Assembly (NCBI RefSeq): GCF_036208045.1
Contig: NZ_CP121472.1
Coordinates: 310,001-374,000, forward strand
DNA: 64,000 nucleotides
Direction: 5' to 3'
Source of the DNA: Thiorhodovibrio winogradskyi
Lineage (GTDB): Bacteria > Pseudomonadota > Gammaproteobacteria > Chromatiales > Chromatiaceae
Part shown: one piece after another, positions 19,715-29,040 of the stretch
How the letters are laid out: every line of letters starts with the position of its first letter
Numbering within the stretch: the stretch's first letter is position 1
Position numbers and translations under genes: made by a program
The notes under the pieces: model-generated
Database searches by the model: none
What the model was told of the DNA's origin: nothing
What the model saw: only the letters and a program-made list of their open reading frames with translations

Positions 19715-21571
19715 ATGCCAACCAAACCCATTCACCTCACTATCACGGCAACTCTCGGTCTGGGGGCGGCTTCCTTAACGCTGGCGGGAAGCATTGACTT
19801 CAGCCCAGCACCCTTTGCGCAAACGGATGCCGACAAGCGCCAGATTCTGACATCGCCATCCGCCATGGTCGATGGTCGACAGGCCCCCCTTGAATACCGC
19901 GCCATCCTGCGCTCAGGCGACAGGGTGGGCAGCGGCACCTTTGGCCTGCTGCACGACATCCAGGGCAATCCGCTGCTGGCCGCGGACGGCTCGCCCGTGA
20001 TCTCCAACAGCAACGACTTCAGCTCCATCCTCACCGGCAAGGATGGCAAGCTTTACATGGTCTCCCACTTTGAGTCACGCCCCGGCGCCATCTATCTGAC
20101 CGAGCTGGCTCAGGATAGGCAGACGGGCGCGCTGAGTGCCATCCAGACCCGAGCGCTCGACCTTGCCGCGCAGCGCGGTGGCTGGGTACTTTGCGCGGGT
20201 AGTGTGACGCCCTGGGGCACGCACCTGGGCGCGGAAGAGTATGAACCGGACGCCAGGCAATGGCGCGACCAGAGCATCAGCCCCTACAACGCCGCCATGG
20301 CGACCTACTTTGGCGCCGCGCCTGCCCAAGCCGGCGACCTCATGAACCCCTATGACTACGGCTACCCGATTGAAATTGATGTCAGCGACTTTGATCACGC
20401 CAGGGTACAAAAACACTACGCCATGGGGCGCATCGCGCTCGAGCTTGGCTATGTGCTACCGGATCGAAAAACCCTCTACCTGTCGGACGATGGCACCAAT
20501 GTCGGCCTGTTCCGCTTTGTTGCCCAAACCCCAGGCGACCTGAGCGCCGGCTCTCTCTGGGCCGCGCGCTGGTCGCAACGATCCGCGGCCGGCGCCGGTA
20601 CCGCGTTGCTGGACTGGGTCTATCTGGGATATGCCAGCAACGACCAGGTCAGCCAGTGGAAAGACAGTTATCGCTTTGCCGACATCTTCGACGAGGCCGA
20701 TCCAGTCAAGGAAAAGGGCAAGAACACAGGCCGCTGCCCGGAGGGCTTCAGCTCCATCAACGTCGGTCATCAAGACGGCCAGCACCAGTGCCTGAAGCTG
20801 CGCGACATCGACGGCGATGGCGCCGTCTGGCAGTCCGACTGGAACATCGCCTCGCGCCTGGAGACCCGGCGTTGGGCGGCCATGCGGGGCGCCACCACCG
20901 AGTTCCGCAAGATGGAAGGCATCAGCTACAACCCGGACGCGAACCTGCTCTACCTTGCCATGTCCGAGATCGACCGTGGCATGCTCGATTTTGCTCGGGT
21001 TGGCAAGGGGCGCGAGGGGGAAAAGCGGCCCTATGATCAATACGATATCGGCGGCCCCAACCACATGACCATTGCCCGGGGCAATCTGTGCGGCGCCGTC
21101 TACGCTCTCTCGCTCGACGGCAACTACACCGCCACCCACATCTTCCCGCTCATCTCGGGTACGCCCATGACGACCAATCATGGCGCCGAGGCCGACTCGC
21201 CAGACTTCGACGGCCTGAACCACTGCGATATCGACGGCATCGCCAACCCGGATAACATCAGTTACCTGCCGGGCTACCACAGACTGATCATCGGCGAGGA
21301 CAGTGTCTCTGGTCACCAGAACGACATGGTCTGGGCCTACAACACCCAATCCGGCGCTCTCACCCGCATCCAGACCACGCCCTATGGCGCGGAGGCGACC
21401 TCGGCCTATTGGTATCCCAACATCAAGGGCTTCGCCTATCTGATGTCGGTGGTGCAGCATCCTTATGGCGAGCCGGACGCATCCGGCATCCATCCGGCGC
21501 AGCGTTTGAAGAATCCCGCGCAAGCCGCTGGTTACACGGGGTATCTGGTGTTTCCCGCGCTGGACCATTAG
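19715..21571 (+). CDS. PhoX-type secreted phosphatase (DUF839)
   Basis: It is likely a periplasmic metal-dependent phosphatase. The start at 19715 gives a Sec-like signal (MPTKPIHLTITATLGLGAAS) with an Ala-rich cleavage region. The rest resembles the PhoX/DUF839 beta-propeller: LYMVSHFESRPGAIYLTEL, TPWGTHLGAEEYEPD, TLYLSDDGTNVGLFRF and MEGISYNPDANLLYLAMSE. No twin-arginine motif is visible, unlike classical PhoX. The nearest upstream gene is engB; no pho regulon site was identified. Substrate remains open. Confidence 0.78.
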   Translation: MPTKPIHLTITATLGLGAASLTLAGSIDFSPAPFAQTDADKRQILTSPSAMVDGRQAPLEYRAILRSGDRVGSGTFGLLHDIQGNPLLAADGSPVISNSNDFSSILTGKDGKLYMVSHFESRPGAIYLTELAQDRQTGALSAIQTRALDLAAQRGGWVLCAGSVTPWGTHLGAEEYEPDARQWRDQSISPYNAAMATYFGAAPAQAGDLMNPYDYGYPIEIDVSDFDHARVQKHYAMGRIALELGYVLPDRKTLYLSDDGTNVGLFRFVAQTPGDLSAGSLWAARWSQRSAAGAGTALLDWVYLGYASNDQVSQWKDSYRFADIFDEADPVKEKGKNTGRCPEGFSSINVGHQDGQHQCLKLRDIDGDGAVWQSDWNIASRLETRRWAAMRGATTEFRKMEGISYNPDANLLYLAMSEIDRGMLDFARVGKGREGEKRPYDQYDIGGPNHMTIARGNLCGAVYALSLDGNYTATHIFPLISGTPMTTNHGAEADSPDFDGLNHCDIDGIANPDNISYLPGYHRLIIGEDSVSGHQNDMVWAYNTQSGALTRIQTTPYGAEATSAYWYPNIKGFAYLMSVVQHPYGEPDASGIHPAQRLKNPAQAAGYTGYLVFPALDH

Positions 21572-21686
21572 GGGGGCGGAAAGCCATTACTATCCCTTTG
21601 CCACCCCTTTGCCACCCCGGCAAGCGCCATTTGGCGAGTCAATTCATCACAGGCGAATCCATTCGCCTCGCAAGGGAGGCATCTTC

Positions 21687-22028
21687 ATGCCAACACTCAA
21701 AATTCAAACCAATGCCACGCGCGATGACAGCGCCTGGGACGCACTGCTTGACACCGCCTCCAAGCAGGTCGCGGAACTACTCGGCAAGCCGGAGGGCTAT
21801 GTGATGGTGATCGCCGAGCCGACCGCCAAGATGCGTTTTGCTGGCACCGATGAACCCCTAGCCTATCTGGAGCTAAAAAGTCTCGGGCTCCCGGAGGCGC
21901 GCACGCCTGAGCTGTCCGCCGCGCTCACTGCGCTGGTGGGGGAGCATCTGGGGGTGCCGGCGGCGCGGGTGTATATCGAGTTCAGCGCCCCGGCGCGGCA
22001 TCTGTTTGGCAGGGCGAAACCGTGCTAG
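21687..22028 (+). CDS. MIF/phenylpyruvate tautomerase-like protein
   Basis: This 113-residue protein starts MPTLKIQTN, so after Met removal Pro1 is N-terminal, the catalytic base of the tautomerase superfamily. A VMVIAEPTAKMRFAGTDEP block and the C-terminal VYIEFSAPARHLFG match macrophage migration inhibitory factor homologues found in bacteria. A GGGAGG ribosome-binding site precedes the ATG. The physiological substrate in bacteria is generally unknown. Confidence 0.82.
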   Translation: MPTLKIQTNATRDDSAWDALLDTASKQVAELLGKPEGYVMVIAEPTAKMRFAGTDEPLAYLELKSLGLPEARTPELSAALTALVGEHLGVPAARVYIEFSAPARHLFGRAKPC

Positions 22029-22133
22029 CCCTAATTGACAAGCCGTAGAAGTATTTACCCTCGATTCTGGACATTTCCGTCCGACTCGTTCAAACTGCCT
22101 GCCTATGTTGATTGACGAGGCAGCCCCCTGAAC

Positions 22134-23213
22134 TTGCACGACATCACCCTGCGTGCGGTCGCCCCAGATGAAGAGGCGCGCTTCAAAGCATTGCTCGAGG
22201 CGTATCACTACCTGGGCGCGGCGGCAAAAATCGGTCACACCCTCTGGTATGTCGCCATCTGGCGGGATCAGTGGTTGGCGTTGCTGGTGCTGAGCGCCGC
22301 GGCCTGGAAGTGCGCGGCGCGCGATCAGTGGATCGGCTGGGATCGCCGCTACCAGTTCGACCGCCTGCATCTGATCGCCAACAACGCCCGCTTTCTCATT
22401 CTGCCCCAGTGGCATGTGCCCAATCTCGCCTCCAAGGTGCTGTCGCTGTGCGAGCGCCAGGTCAGCACTGATTGGCAGACCCGCTTCGGTTATCCGCTGT
22501 GGTTGCTGGAGACCTTCGTCGATCCGCGCCGCTTTACCGGCACCTGCTATCGCGCGGCCAACTGGCTGGAGGTCGGGCAGACGCGCGGGTACCGCCGCAC
22601 GCGCGCCGGCTACAGCCAGCAGCCCGATGGCGCCAAGCGGGTGTTTGTCCGCCCCTTGATCGGGCAGGTCCAAGCACGCTTGTCCGACCCAAGACTCGAT
22701 TCCCAGTATCGCTATGGAGCCCCAAAACTCATGATCTCCGCACAACAGATGCGTTCGCTTCCTGCGTTCTTTGTCGATGTCCCTGATCCGCGTCGCGGCC
22801 AAGGCCGGCGTCATCCCTTGCCGGTGGTTCTTGCGATCTCCGCCGCGGCGGTGCTGTGCGGGGCGCGTGGCTATAAGGCCATCGCCGCTTGGGCGAAGGA
22901 TCTCAGCCAGGCGGCCCGGGCGCGCTTTGGTTGCCGTTATCGCAACGGTCGCTATGAGGTGCCCAGCCGCACGCGCATCCGCGATGTCCTCACCCGGGTC
23001 GATCCCGACGCCCTTGATGGGGCGCTGCAGGGCTGGAATGCGCAGATGGGCGCCGAGGACGAGGGCCTGGCCATTGATGGCAAGACGATGTGCAATGCCA
23101 TCGACGCCGAGGGACGCCAGACCCACATCCTCGGTGTCGTTGGACATGACTCCAAGGTCTGTCACACCCAAAAAAAGTCGGTGCTTTGCCTGTCAATGGC
23201 AGTGATGAACTGA
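22134..23213 (+). CDS. ISAs1-type transposase, N-terminal part with DruA-like (DUF4338) domain
   Basis: Residues 1-195 resemble DUF4338, the domain also found in DruA of the Druantia defence system (ITLRAVAPDEEARFKALLEAYHY-type start and an HLIANNARFLILP core). From residue 200 the ISAs1 catalytic region begins (SLPAFFVDVPDPRRGQGRRH) and includes the first acidic residue in AIDGKTMCN. The frame runs into out-of-phase sequence after CHTQKK, at a run of seven A residues (23170-23176) forming A AAA AAG. A -1 shift there restores the family sequence. The TTG start is the only one after an in-frame stop at 22113. Confidence 0.8.
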   Translation: MHDITLRAVAPDEEARFKALLEAYHYLGAAAKIGHTLWYVAIWRDQWLALLVLSAAAWKCAARDQWIGWDRRYQFDRLHLIANNARFLILPQWHVPNLASKVLSLCERQVSTDWQTRFGYPLWLLETFVDPRRFTGTCYRAANWLEVGQTRGYRRTRAGYSQQPDGAKRVFVRPLIGQVQARLSDPRLDSQYRYGAPKLMISAQQMRSLPAFFVDVPDPRRGQGRRHPLPVVLAISAAAVLCGARGYKAIAAWAKDLSQAARARFGCRYRNGRYEVPSRTRIRDVLTRVDPDALDGALQGWNAQMGAEDEGLAIDGKTMCNAIDAEGRQTHILGVVGHDSKVCHTQKKSVLCLSMAVMN

Positions 23214-23914
23214 AGCAAACCAACGAGATCGGGATGGCCATCCCGGTGCTCGACTCCCTCGACCTCACTGACAAGACCCTCACCGCCGACGCCCTGCTCA
23301 CCCAGCGCTCGCTCGCTGAGTATCTCATCGAACGGGGCGCGCATTACGTCTTTATCGCCAAAGAGAATCAGCCCACGCTGGTTGCCGACATCCGCCTGCT
23401 TTTCCAGGCGCGGGGCGAGCCGGATTTTCGCGAGTCATCGGACCTTGCGCATGGGCGTATCGAAAGCCGCGCGATTTGGACCTCCACGGCGCTGAACAAC
23501 TATCTCGATTTCCCCCATGTCGGGCAGGTCTTCGCCATTGAGCGCACCACCACTGAGAAAAAAACCGACAAGACCTCCGTCGAGACAGTCTTCGGCGTCA
23601 CGGATCATACCCCTGAGAGTGCAAGCCCTAAGCGCCTGCTCGCCTTCAACCGTGGGCATTGGGGCATTGAAGCCCATCACTGGATCCTCGACTGGAACTG
23701 GGATGAGGATCGCTGCACCATCCGCACCGGCCATGGACCAGAAAACATCACCCGACTGCGCCGGTTTGCCGCCGGTCTGATCAAAACGAAATCCAAGGAT
23801 TCCGTGGCAGCCACCATCGAGAAGCTCGCGCGCAAAGTCCGCCGTGTCTTCGATTATCTGGGCATGACGGCAAACTCAATGCCCCGCGCTGCCCGTGTCG
23901 CGCCTGTTGGTTAG
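23186..23914 (+). CDS. ISAs1-type transposase, C-terminal part (-1 frame)
   Basis: This frame continues the DDE transposase. GSDELKQTNEIGMAIPVLD follows directly on the QKK of the upstream frame after a -1 shift. The second acidic residue is in LTADALLTQ and the third in NRGHWGIEAHHW, so the catalytic triad would be complete in a fusion product. It probably has no independent start and is translated only by frameshifting, or not at all if a single A was lost. It extends to a stop at 23914, close to proS. Confidence 0.75.
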   Translation: MPVNGSDELKQTNEIGMAIPVLDSLDLTDKTLTADALLTQRSLAEYLIERGAHYVFIAKENQPTLVADIRLLFQARGEPDFRESSDLAHGRIESRAIWTSTALNNYLDFPHVGQVFAIERTTTEKKTDKTSVETVFGVTDHTPESASPKRLLAFNRGHWGIEAHHWILDWNWDEDRCTIRTGHGPENITRLRRFAAGLIKTKSKDSVAATIEKLARKVRRVFDYLGMTANSMPRAARVAPVG

Positions 23915-24005
23915 AACGGATTTGCCGTGATCTGTTTGGCTTCAATGGTGGCACCTTCTGAGCGGCCTCGCTACACTTCAGGGTTTTACCTGATCGGTTT
24001 GAACG

Positions 24006-25814
24006 ATGCGCCTGTCTCAGTTCCCCCTCAATACCCTGAAAGAAACCCCGGCGGATGCCGAGATTGCCAGCCACCAGCTGATGCTGCGCGCCGGCATGAT
24101 CCGCAAACTCGCCGCCGGACTCTACACCTGGCTGCCGCTCGGCCTGCGCGTGCTGCGCAAGGTCGAGGCCATTGTGCGCGAGGAAATGAACCGCGCCGGC
24201 GCGCTCGAGGTCTCCATGCCAGCGGTGCAACCGGCCGAGCTGTGGCAGGAATCCGGACGCTGGGAAAAATATGGCCCTGAACTGCTGCGCATCCGCGACC
24301 GCCACCAGCGCGAGTTTTGCTTTGGCCCCACGCACGAGGAAATCATCACCGAACTGGCGCGCAACGAGCTGCGCAGCTACAAGCAGCTGCCGGTGAATTA
24401 CTACCAGATTCAAACCAAATTCCGCGATGAAATCCGCCCCCGCTTCGGCGTGATGCGCGCGCGCGAGTTCCTGATGAAAGACGCCTATTCCTTTCATCTC
24501 GACAGCGCCTCCCTGGCCGAGACTTACGAGATCATGTACCAGACCTACAGCCGCATTTTCCGCCGCTGCGGGCTGGACTTTCGCGCCGTGCAGGCCGACA
24601 CCGGCAGCATCGGCGGCAATGCCTCGCATGAATTTCATGTGCTGGCCAGCAGCGGCGAGGATGCCATCGCCTTCTCCACCGGCAGCGACTATGCCGCCAA
24701 TGTCGAGCTGGCCGAGGCAGTCGCGCCAGCCGCCGCCGCACCCGCGCCAACCCAAGAGGCGCGCCTGGTCGATACTCCCGAGGCCAAAACCATCGCCGAG
24801 TTGGTCGAGCAATTCGGCCAGCCGATTGAGCGCACCGTCAAAACCTTGATTGTTGCCGCGGCGGAGGATGGACTGGAGGCCAAGGGCACTCAGGACAAGA
24901 AGGACACCAGGGACAGCAAGGGCAACAATGACGGCGAGAACAGCGCGATGCCCAAAGCGGGCCTGATTGCCCTGCTGGTGCGTGGCGACCATGGATTAAA
25001 CAGCGTCAAGGCCGAGAAGCTGCCCCAGGTGGCCAGCCCACTGCGCATGGCCACCGAGGAGGAAATTCGCGCCGCCATTGGCGCCGGTCCCGGCTCCCTG
25101 GGACCGAAAGACCTACCCATCCCCTGCGTGGTGGATCGCGCCGTGGCGGTGGCGGCGGACTTTAGCGCCGGCGCCAACCAGGACGGCAAACACTGGTTCG
25201 GGCTCAACTGGGGCCGCGACCTGCCGCTGCCGCCGGTGGCCGACCTGCGCAACGTGGAGGAAGGCGACCCAAGCCCCGACGGCCAGGGCCAGCTCACCAT
25301 CGCGCGGGGCATCGAGGTGGGGCATATTTTCCAGCTTGGTACCAAATACAGCCAGGCAATGAAAGCCGTGGTGCTGGATGACGCCGGCAAGGCCATTACC
25401 CCCACCATGGGCTGCTACGGCATCGGTGTGTCGCGCGTGGTGGCCGCCGCCATTGAGCAGCACCATGACGAACGCGGCATCCGCTGGCCCGAACCCATCG
25501 CGCCCTTCAGCGTCGCCCTGCTGCCGATGAAGCTCGGCAAATCCTACCGGGTGCGCGAGGCGGCCGAACGGCTGCATCAAGACCTTGAGAACGCCGGCAT
25601 CGAGGTGCTCTACGATGATCGCGACGCCCGCCCCGGGGTCATGTTCGCCGACATGGAACTTATCGGCATCCCCCATCGGCTGGTCATCGGCGACAAGCAT
25701 CTGGATAACGGCAAACTGGAATACAAAGGCCGGCGCGATCAGGACATGCAACTGATCGACCTGGACCAAGCCATCCCCTTTCTTCTGCGGCAACTTGCCG
25801 CCAATTCCAACTGA
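24006..25814 (+). CDS. proS: Prolyl-tRNA synthetase, bacterial type
   Basis: The enzyme charges tRNA-Pro. Class II motifs are visible: the N-terminal [19 protein letters not shown], motif 2 in [24 protein letters not shown]-like sequence and motif 3 in [13 protein letters not shown]. The C-terminal anticodon-binding domain has [19 protein letters not shown]. The editing (INS) domain lies between motifs 2 and 3 and carries a Lys/Asp/Asn/Gly-rich insert of about 30 residues (around residues 293-320, [18 protein letters not shown]), which makes the protein 602 residues instead of about 570. Confidence 0.93.
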   Translation: MRLSQFPLNTLKETPADAEIASHQLMLRAGMIRKLAAGLYTWLPLGLRVLRKVEAIVREEMNRAGALEVSMPAVQPAELWQESGRWEKYGPELLRIRDRHQREFCFGPTHEEIITELARNELRSYKQLPVNYYQIQTKFRDEIRPRFGVMRAREFLMKDAYSFHLDSASLAETYEIMYQTYSRIFRRCGLDFRAVQADTGSIGGNASHEFHVLASSGEDAIAFSTGSDYAANVELAEAVAPAAAAPAPTQEARLVDTPEAKTIAELVEQFGQPIERTVKTLIVAAAEDGLEAKGTQDKKDTRDSKGNNDGENSAMPKAGLIALLVRGDHGLNSVKAEKLPQVASPLRMATEEEIRAAIGAGPGSLGPKDLPIPCVVDRAVAVAADFSAGANQDGKHWFGLNWGRDLPLPPVADLRNVEEGDPSPDGQGQLTIARGIEVGHIFQLGTKYSQAMKAVVLDDAGKAITPTMGCYGIGVSRVVAAAIEQHHDERGIRWPEPIAPFSVALLPMKLGKSYRVREAAERLHQDLENAGIEVLYDDRDARPGVMFADMELIGIPHRLVIGDKHLDNGKLEYKGRRDQDMQLIDLDQAIPFLLRQLAANSN

Positions 25815-25913
25815 AGACACCCGGCAAGTCCAAGGTCAGGCCGGCGACACATTCCACTCCCTCGCCCGCACCAACAGGCGGCGGGCTCCCACCCATTTGG
25901 ACAAAGATACTCA

Positions 25914-26429
25914 ATGAGCAGAATTGAATCCTTCACCCGCGAGCAACTGCTCGCCTGCGGCCATGGCGAGATGTTCGGACCAGGCAATGCACAGCTCCCG
26001 GTGCCCAACATGCTGATGATGGACCGCATTATCCACATGAGCGACGACGGTGGGCCCCACGGCAAGGGCGAGATCATCGCCGAACTCGACATCACGCCCG
26101 ATCTCTGGTTCTTTGGCTGTCACTTTCCCGGCGATCCAGTCATGCCCGGCTGCCTGGGACTGGACGCCTTCTGGCAGATCGTCGGCTTTTATCTTGCCTG
26201 GATCGGCAACCCCGGCCATGGTCGCGCCCTGGGTGTGGGGGAGGTGAAATTCAGCGGGCAAGTACTCCCCAAGGCCAACAAGGTCACCTACAGGGTCAGC
26301 ATGAAGCGCGTCATCAGCCGCAAACTGGTGCTTGGCATCGCCGATGGCATCATGGACGTGGATGGCCGCGAGATCTACACCGCCAAGGATTTGCGGGTGG
26401 GGCTTTTCATGTCGACGGACGGATTTTAG
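25914..26429 (+). CDS. fabA: 3-hydroxydecanoyl-ACP dehydratase/isomerase FabA
   Basis: FabA introduces the double bond in anaerobic unsaturated fatty acid synthesis. The catalytic His is in [18 protein letters not shown], and the Asp is in LGLDAFWQ. The length of 171 residues is standard. The usual partner fabB is not next to it. A strong bidirectional terminator follows, so it is probably the end of its transcript. Confidence 0.93.
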   Translation: MSRIESFTREQLLACGHGEMFGPGNAQLPVPNMLMMDRIIHMSDDGGPHGKGEIIAELDITPDLWFFGCHFPGDPVMPGCLGLDAFWQIVGFYLAWIGNPGHGRALGVGEVKFSGQVLPKANKVTYRVSMKRVISRKLVLGIADGIMDVDGREIYTAKDLRVGLFMSTDGF

Positions 26430-26496
26430 GCCGCGACTCAAAGCTTCGTGGATATTGACAGTGTGTCATTGTCGCTCACTGAACAAGCAAGAGAAA

Positions 26497-26522
26497 AAAA
26501 AGCGGCCGGAAGGCCGCTTTTT
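26497..26522. terminator. Bidirectional rho-independent terminator between fabA and porin
   Basis: AGCGGCC (26501-26507) and GGCCGCT (26512-26518) pair around a GGAA loop, flanked by A-tract and T-tract, so it works on both strands. A second perfect 9-bp stem (AGACGATCC/GGATCGTCT, about 26531-26552) follows towards the porin stop. Confidence 0.85.
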
Positions 26523-26575
26523 TCAACTTTAGACGATCCCGAAGGATCGTCTTGATCGGTATTGGATCCAGTTCC

Positions 26576-27916
26576 TCAGAACTTGTGGATCATGCCGAGG
26601 GAGAAGCCATCCCAAGAGGAGGTTACGCCATTGCTAATGTTGGGCGTACCCGTCATAGTAACATAGTCTTCGTAATCATCATCGACGTTGGTGTACAGAA
26701 TGTACGCCTTGGTCCGCTTGCTGAAGTTGTGGTCAAAGGCGATGGCCCAAACGGTACGCTCTCCGTCCCAAGCGCTAATCTGATTGCGGTTGTTCGTATT
26801 GGCAGCACCGGGGTAGTTGGCGGTGCTAAGCTTGTAGTCACGGTCGGCTTGGCCATACATTGCCTTGACTTGGTTGTTACCAAAGGCGTAGCCAGCTTGA
26901 ATCTGCCACAACTCTTGGCTTTCAATGCCATCCGGCACGGCCACAAAGGCTCCGCCTGGATTTCTAACTGTGGCTGAGTAAGTCTGGCCGGCAGGATTGT
27001 GATCCTGGTTCTCATAGACAGCTGTTAATGTAAAGCCATTCCAATCAAGGAGCCCGAGGCCGATACGCCACTTATCGAAGTCATCGCTAACATAGCTACA
27101 GGTGCTTCCTGGGCCCAAGGCGCCGGTCGGCAAGGTGCAATTGGTCGCTGGAGGCGCCAGCGTCACGCCAGCTTCACTGTCAGCCGAGTTCATGAACATC
27201 TCATTGCCAGCGGTTTCGTAGGCAACTGATGCGTAGAAAGGACCGTTGCTGTAGATACCAGCTAACGACCAAGCACCGTTCAACTCGTCGGAATTAACAT
27301 TGTTATTGCCGAGTGCAGTCGAGCCACCGGGAGCAACGAGTGCGCCCATGAACTGGAAGCCGGAGAAGCTTGGCGAGATGTAGGCGATGGTGTTGTCCGC
27401 GCGAACGTCATCAAAGCCCACAGTACCGTTGTAGTCCGCCATGGTGTCGGAGAACATATCCAACTTGCCAGTAGAGATTTTCATCGGTGTGTCATGACGA
27501 CCGACCAACACGGTACCAAAGCTTCCAGCCAAACCAACGAAGCTATTACGCATGCTGATACTATCTGAACCGCTGGTGACATTATCGTTCGTATCGGCCA
27601 AGCTCACACCAAGTTCGACTTGGTAAATCGCTTTTAGACCGTTGCCGAGATCTTCGGAACCCTTGACACCAACCCGGTTGGCACGGCTCACACCAGGAAT
27701 GTAGTCGCCCTTGCCGTTGATACCCCAACCAGAGAAATCGGTTCCGCCTCTTACTCTATTGCCATTGGGTGCGAATACAGGTGTTTGATAGGCGTTTTTC
27801 ACGTCGGCATAGTCAATCGAGACATGCAGCTTACCGTACAGGATGGCCTCTGCCATCGCGGCGGCAGGAGCGGCCATGGCGGCGGCTACTGCTAGACCAA
27901 TGATTTTCTTTTTCAT
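26576..27916 (-). CDS. Gram-negative general porin
   Basis: This is an outer-membrane beta-barrel for passive diffusion. A signal peptide is clear (MKKKIIGLAVAAAMAAPAAAMA), and the mature part begins EAILYGKLHVSIDYAD, as in Porin_4 family proteins. Alternating strands with aromatic girdles continue to the C-terminal SLGMIHKF, which ends in Phe, the signal for outer-membrane assembly. The gene is less GC-rich than its neighbours and uses many optimal codons, consistent with high expression. A sigma70-like promoter lies about 70 bp upstream. Confidence 0.9.
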   Translation of the reverse strand: MKKKIIGLAVAAAMAAPAAAMAEAILYGKLHVSIDYADVKNAYQTPVFAPNGNRVRGGTDFSGWGINGKGDYIPGVSRANRVGVKGSEDLGNGLKAIYQVELGVSLADTNDNVTSGSDSISMRNSFVGLAGSFGTVLVGRHDTPMKISTGKLDMFSDTMADYNGTVGFDDVRADNTIAYISPSFSGFQFMGALVAPGGSTALGNNNVNSDELNGAWSLAGIYSNGPFYASVAYETAGNEMFMNSADSEAGVTLAPPATNCTLPTGALGPGSTCSYVSDDFDKWRIGLGLLDWNGFTLTAVYENQDHNPAGQTYSATVRNPGGAFVAVPDGIESQELWQIQAGYAFGNNQVKAMYGQADRDYKLSTANYPGAANTNNRNQISAWDGERTVWAIAFDHNFSKRTKAYILYTNVDDDYEDYVTMTGTPNISNGVTSSWDGFSLGMIHKF

Positions 27917-27985
27917 CGTGTTCTCCGCTGTGGTGGGGATGAAAGAGTTTGGGGAAAGATTTTGCAGTGCTGTGCTGCAAGCTGA

Positions 27986-28014
27986 ATATTAGACCATGAC
28001 ACAACAGTGCGCAA
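27986..28014 (-). promoter_or_regulatory. Predicted porin promoter
   Basis: On the minus strand TTGCGC (28009-28014) and TAATAT (27986-27991) are spaced by 17 bp. The -10 box lies about 70 bp before the porin ATG, leaving a moderate leader that is purine-rich near the start codon. Confidence 0.5.
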
Positions 28015-28244
28015 CACTTTTTTTGAAAAAAGAGACAAGTTTTTCTGTCTGTATCATATAGGCAACAAGCGCCGAGATGTCGCGTGAATTTTTTCCATCT
28101 CAGGTATTTAAATGCCAAAGCTAAGAAGTTGCCGAGGTTTTTCAGGGCGCCCCTGGTCAGACAGACCTGGTGCCACGCAACAAATAGGCGGAATTGCCAC
28201 AGTGTCGACCTGGTTGCCGCGGCTTGAGGAGATGGAGAAAACAA
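28015..28244. other. Region upstream of the porin promoter
   Basis: This AT-rich stretch with A and T runs near 28017-28050 may bind regulators. No gene is supported here. It ends at the terminator of the rplM-rpsI-tRNA transcript. Confidence 0.35.
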
Positions 28245-28267
28245 AAAACCCGCGCGCGGCGGGTTTT
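28245..28267 (-). terminator. Rho-independent terminator downstream of tRNA-Gln
   Basis: A perfect 9-bp stem (AAAACCCGC/GCGGGTTTT) with a 5-nt loop is followed on the minus strand by TTGTTTTC. It lies about 190 bp after the tRNA 3' end and probably ends the rplM-rpsI-tRNA-Gln transcript. Confidence 0.75.
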
Positions 28268-28459
28268 GGCGGGGATGCTCTCTTAGCTTAGGTCAGCAAT
28301 TTTAAATTTTGTTTTCCAGCGCCTGGTTATCTACACCAGATGAAACACCTAAACTTGGAATTGATGCTCTATTGCAGCTCTCAGGAGTGGTGCCTGGGGA
28401 CTGGAGACTCTTTGGTAGAAATGCTAGAGAATGTGGAGAAAACAGAAGACAGAGTAATG

Positions 28460-28533
28460 TGGCTGGGGGACTAGGATTCGAACCTAGGTTAACGGAGTCA
28501 GAGTCCGTGGTCCTGCCGCTAGACGATCCCCCA
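28460..28533 (-). tRNA. tRNA-Gln (anticodon CTG)
   Basis: The minus strand folds into a complete cloverleaf of 74 nt with encoded CCA. The acceptor starts TGGGGGA and pairs with TCCCCCA, the anticodon stem is ACGGA/TCCGT around the loop CTCTGAC (CTG at positions 34-36), and the T-arm contains GGTTCGAATCC. It lies 85 bp downstream of the rpsI stop on the same strand. Confidence 0.92.
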
Positions 28534-28565
28534 AATTTGAACGCAAATCCTAGCGCTACTCCTGG

Positions 28566-28615
28566 CGTTTGGAGCCTGGGCGTTTGGAGCCTGGGCGTTT
28601 GGAGCCTGGGCGTTT
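28566..28615. repeat. 15-bp tandem repeat between rpsI and tRNA-Gln
   Basis: The unit CGTTTGGAGCCTGGG occurs three times perfectly, followed by a partial CGTTT, directly after the rpsI stop codon. No coding or structural role is apparent; copy number may vary between strains. Confidence 0.85.
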
Positions 28616-28618
28616 GAC

Positions 28619-29008
28619 TTAACGCTTGGAGAACTGCGGGCGCTTTCTGGCCTTGTGCAGACCAATCTTCTTGCGCTCGACCTCGCGCGCGTCGCGAGTG
28701 AGGAAGCCGGCTTGGCGCAGCGGCGCGCGGTAGGCGTCGTTATAGTCAACCAGGGCGCGGGCGATACCGTGGCGAATGGCGCCGGCCTGCCCCGTGGTGC
28801 CGCCGCCGCTGACCGTGATGCGCATGTCTATCCGGTCGAGCATGGAGAGCGTCTCCAGTGGTTGGCGCACGACCATACGCGCGGTCTCGCGGCCAAAGAA
28901 CTTATCGAGCGGTTTGCCGTTGACCTCGATCTTGCCCGAGCCAAGGGTCAGGAATACCCGCGCAGCCGCGCTTTTGCGGCGCCCGGTGGCATAGTGCATC
29001 TGCGTCAT
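28619..29008 (-). CDS. rpsI: 30S ribosomal protein S9
   Basis: This component of the small subunit head contacts tRNA with its C-terminal tail. The sequence starts [20 protein letters not shown] and ends in [11 protein letters not shown], both diagnostic. The [19 protein letters not shown] core is intact. The 129-residue length is normal. It follows rplM by 32 bp, as in almost all bacteria. Confidence 0.97.
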   Translation of the reverse strand: MTQMHYATGRRKSAAARVFLTLGSGKIEVNGKPLDKFFGRETARMVVRQPLETLSMLDRIDMRITVSGGGTTGQAGAIRHGIARALVDYNDAYRAPLRQAGFLTRDAREVERKKIGLHKARKRPQFSKR

Positions 29009-29040
29009 TGATTAAAGATCCTTCAGGCGGTTTGGGCGGT

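Larger units (their letters stand above)
22134..23914 (+). mobile_element. ISAs1-family insertion sequence (ends not resolved)
   Basis: The two transposase frames define the core of the element. I compared the flanks at about 22030-22133 and 23915-24005 and could not find convincing terminal inverted repeats or a target duplication, so the limits given are those of the coding region only. The element sits between the MIF-like gene and proS, and does not interrupt either. Confidence 0.6.

Noticed and set aside
22030-24005. Terminal inverted repeats of the ISAs1-type element
   Set aside because: Comparison of both flanks gave no convincing matching ends or target duplication, so element borders were not claimed.
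28309-28617. Plus-strand frame across tRNA-Gln and the 15-bp repeat
   Set aside because: It crosses the tRNA gene and repeat DNA, giving an artificial GVWSL repeat; not a gene.
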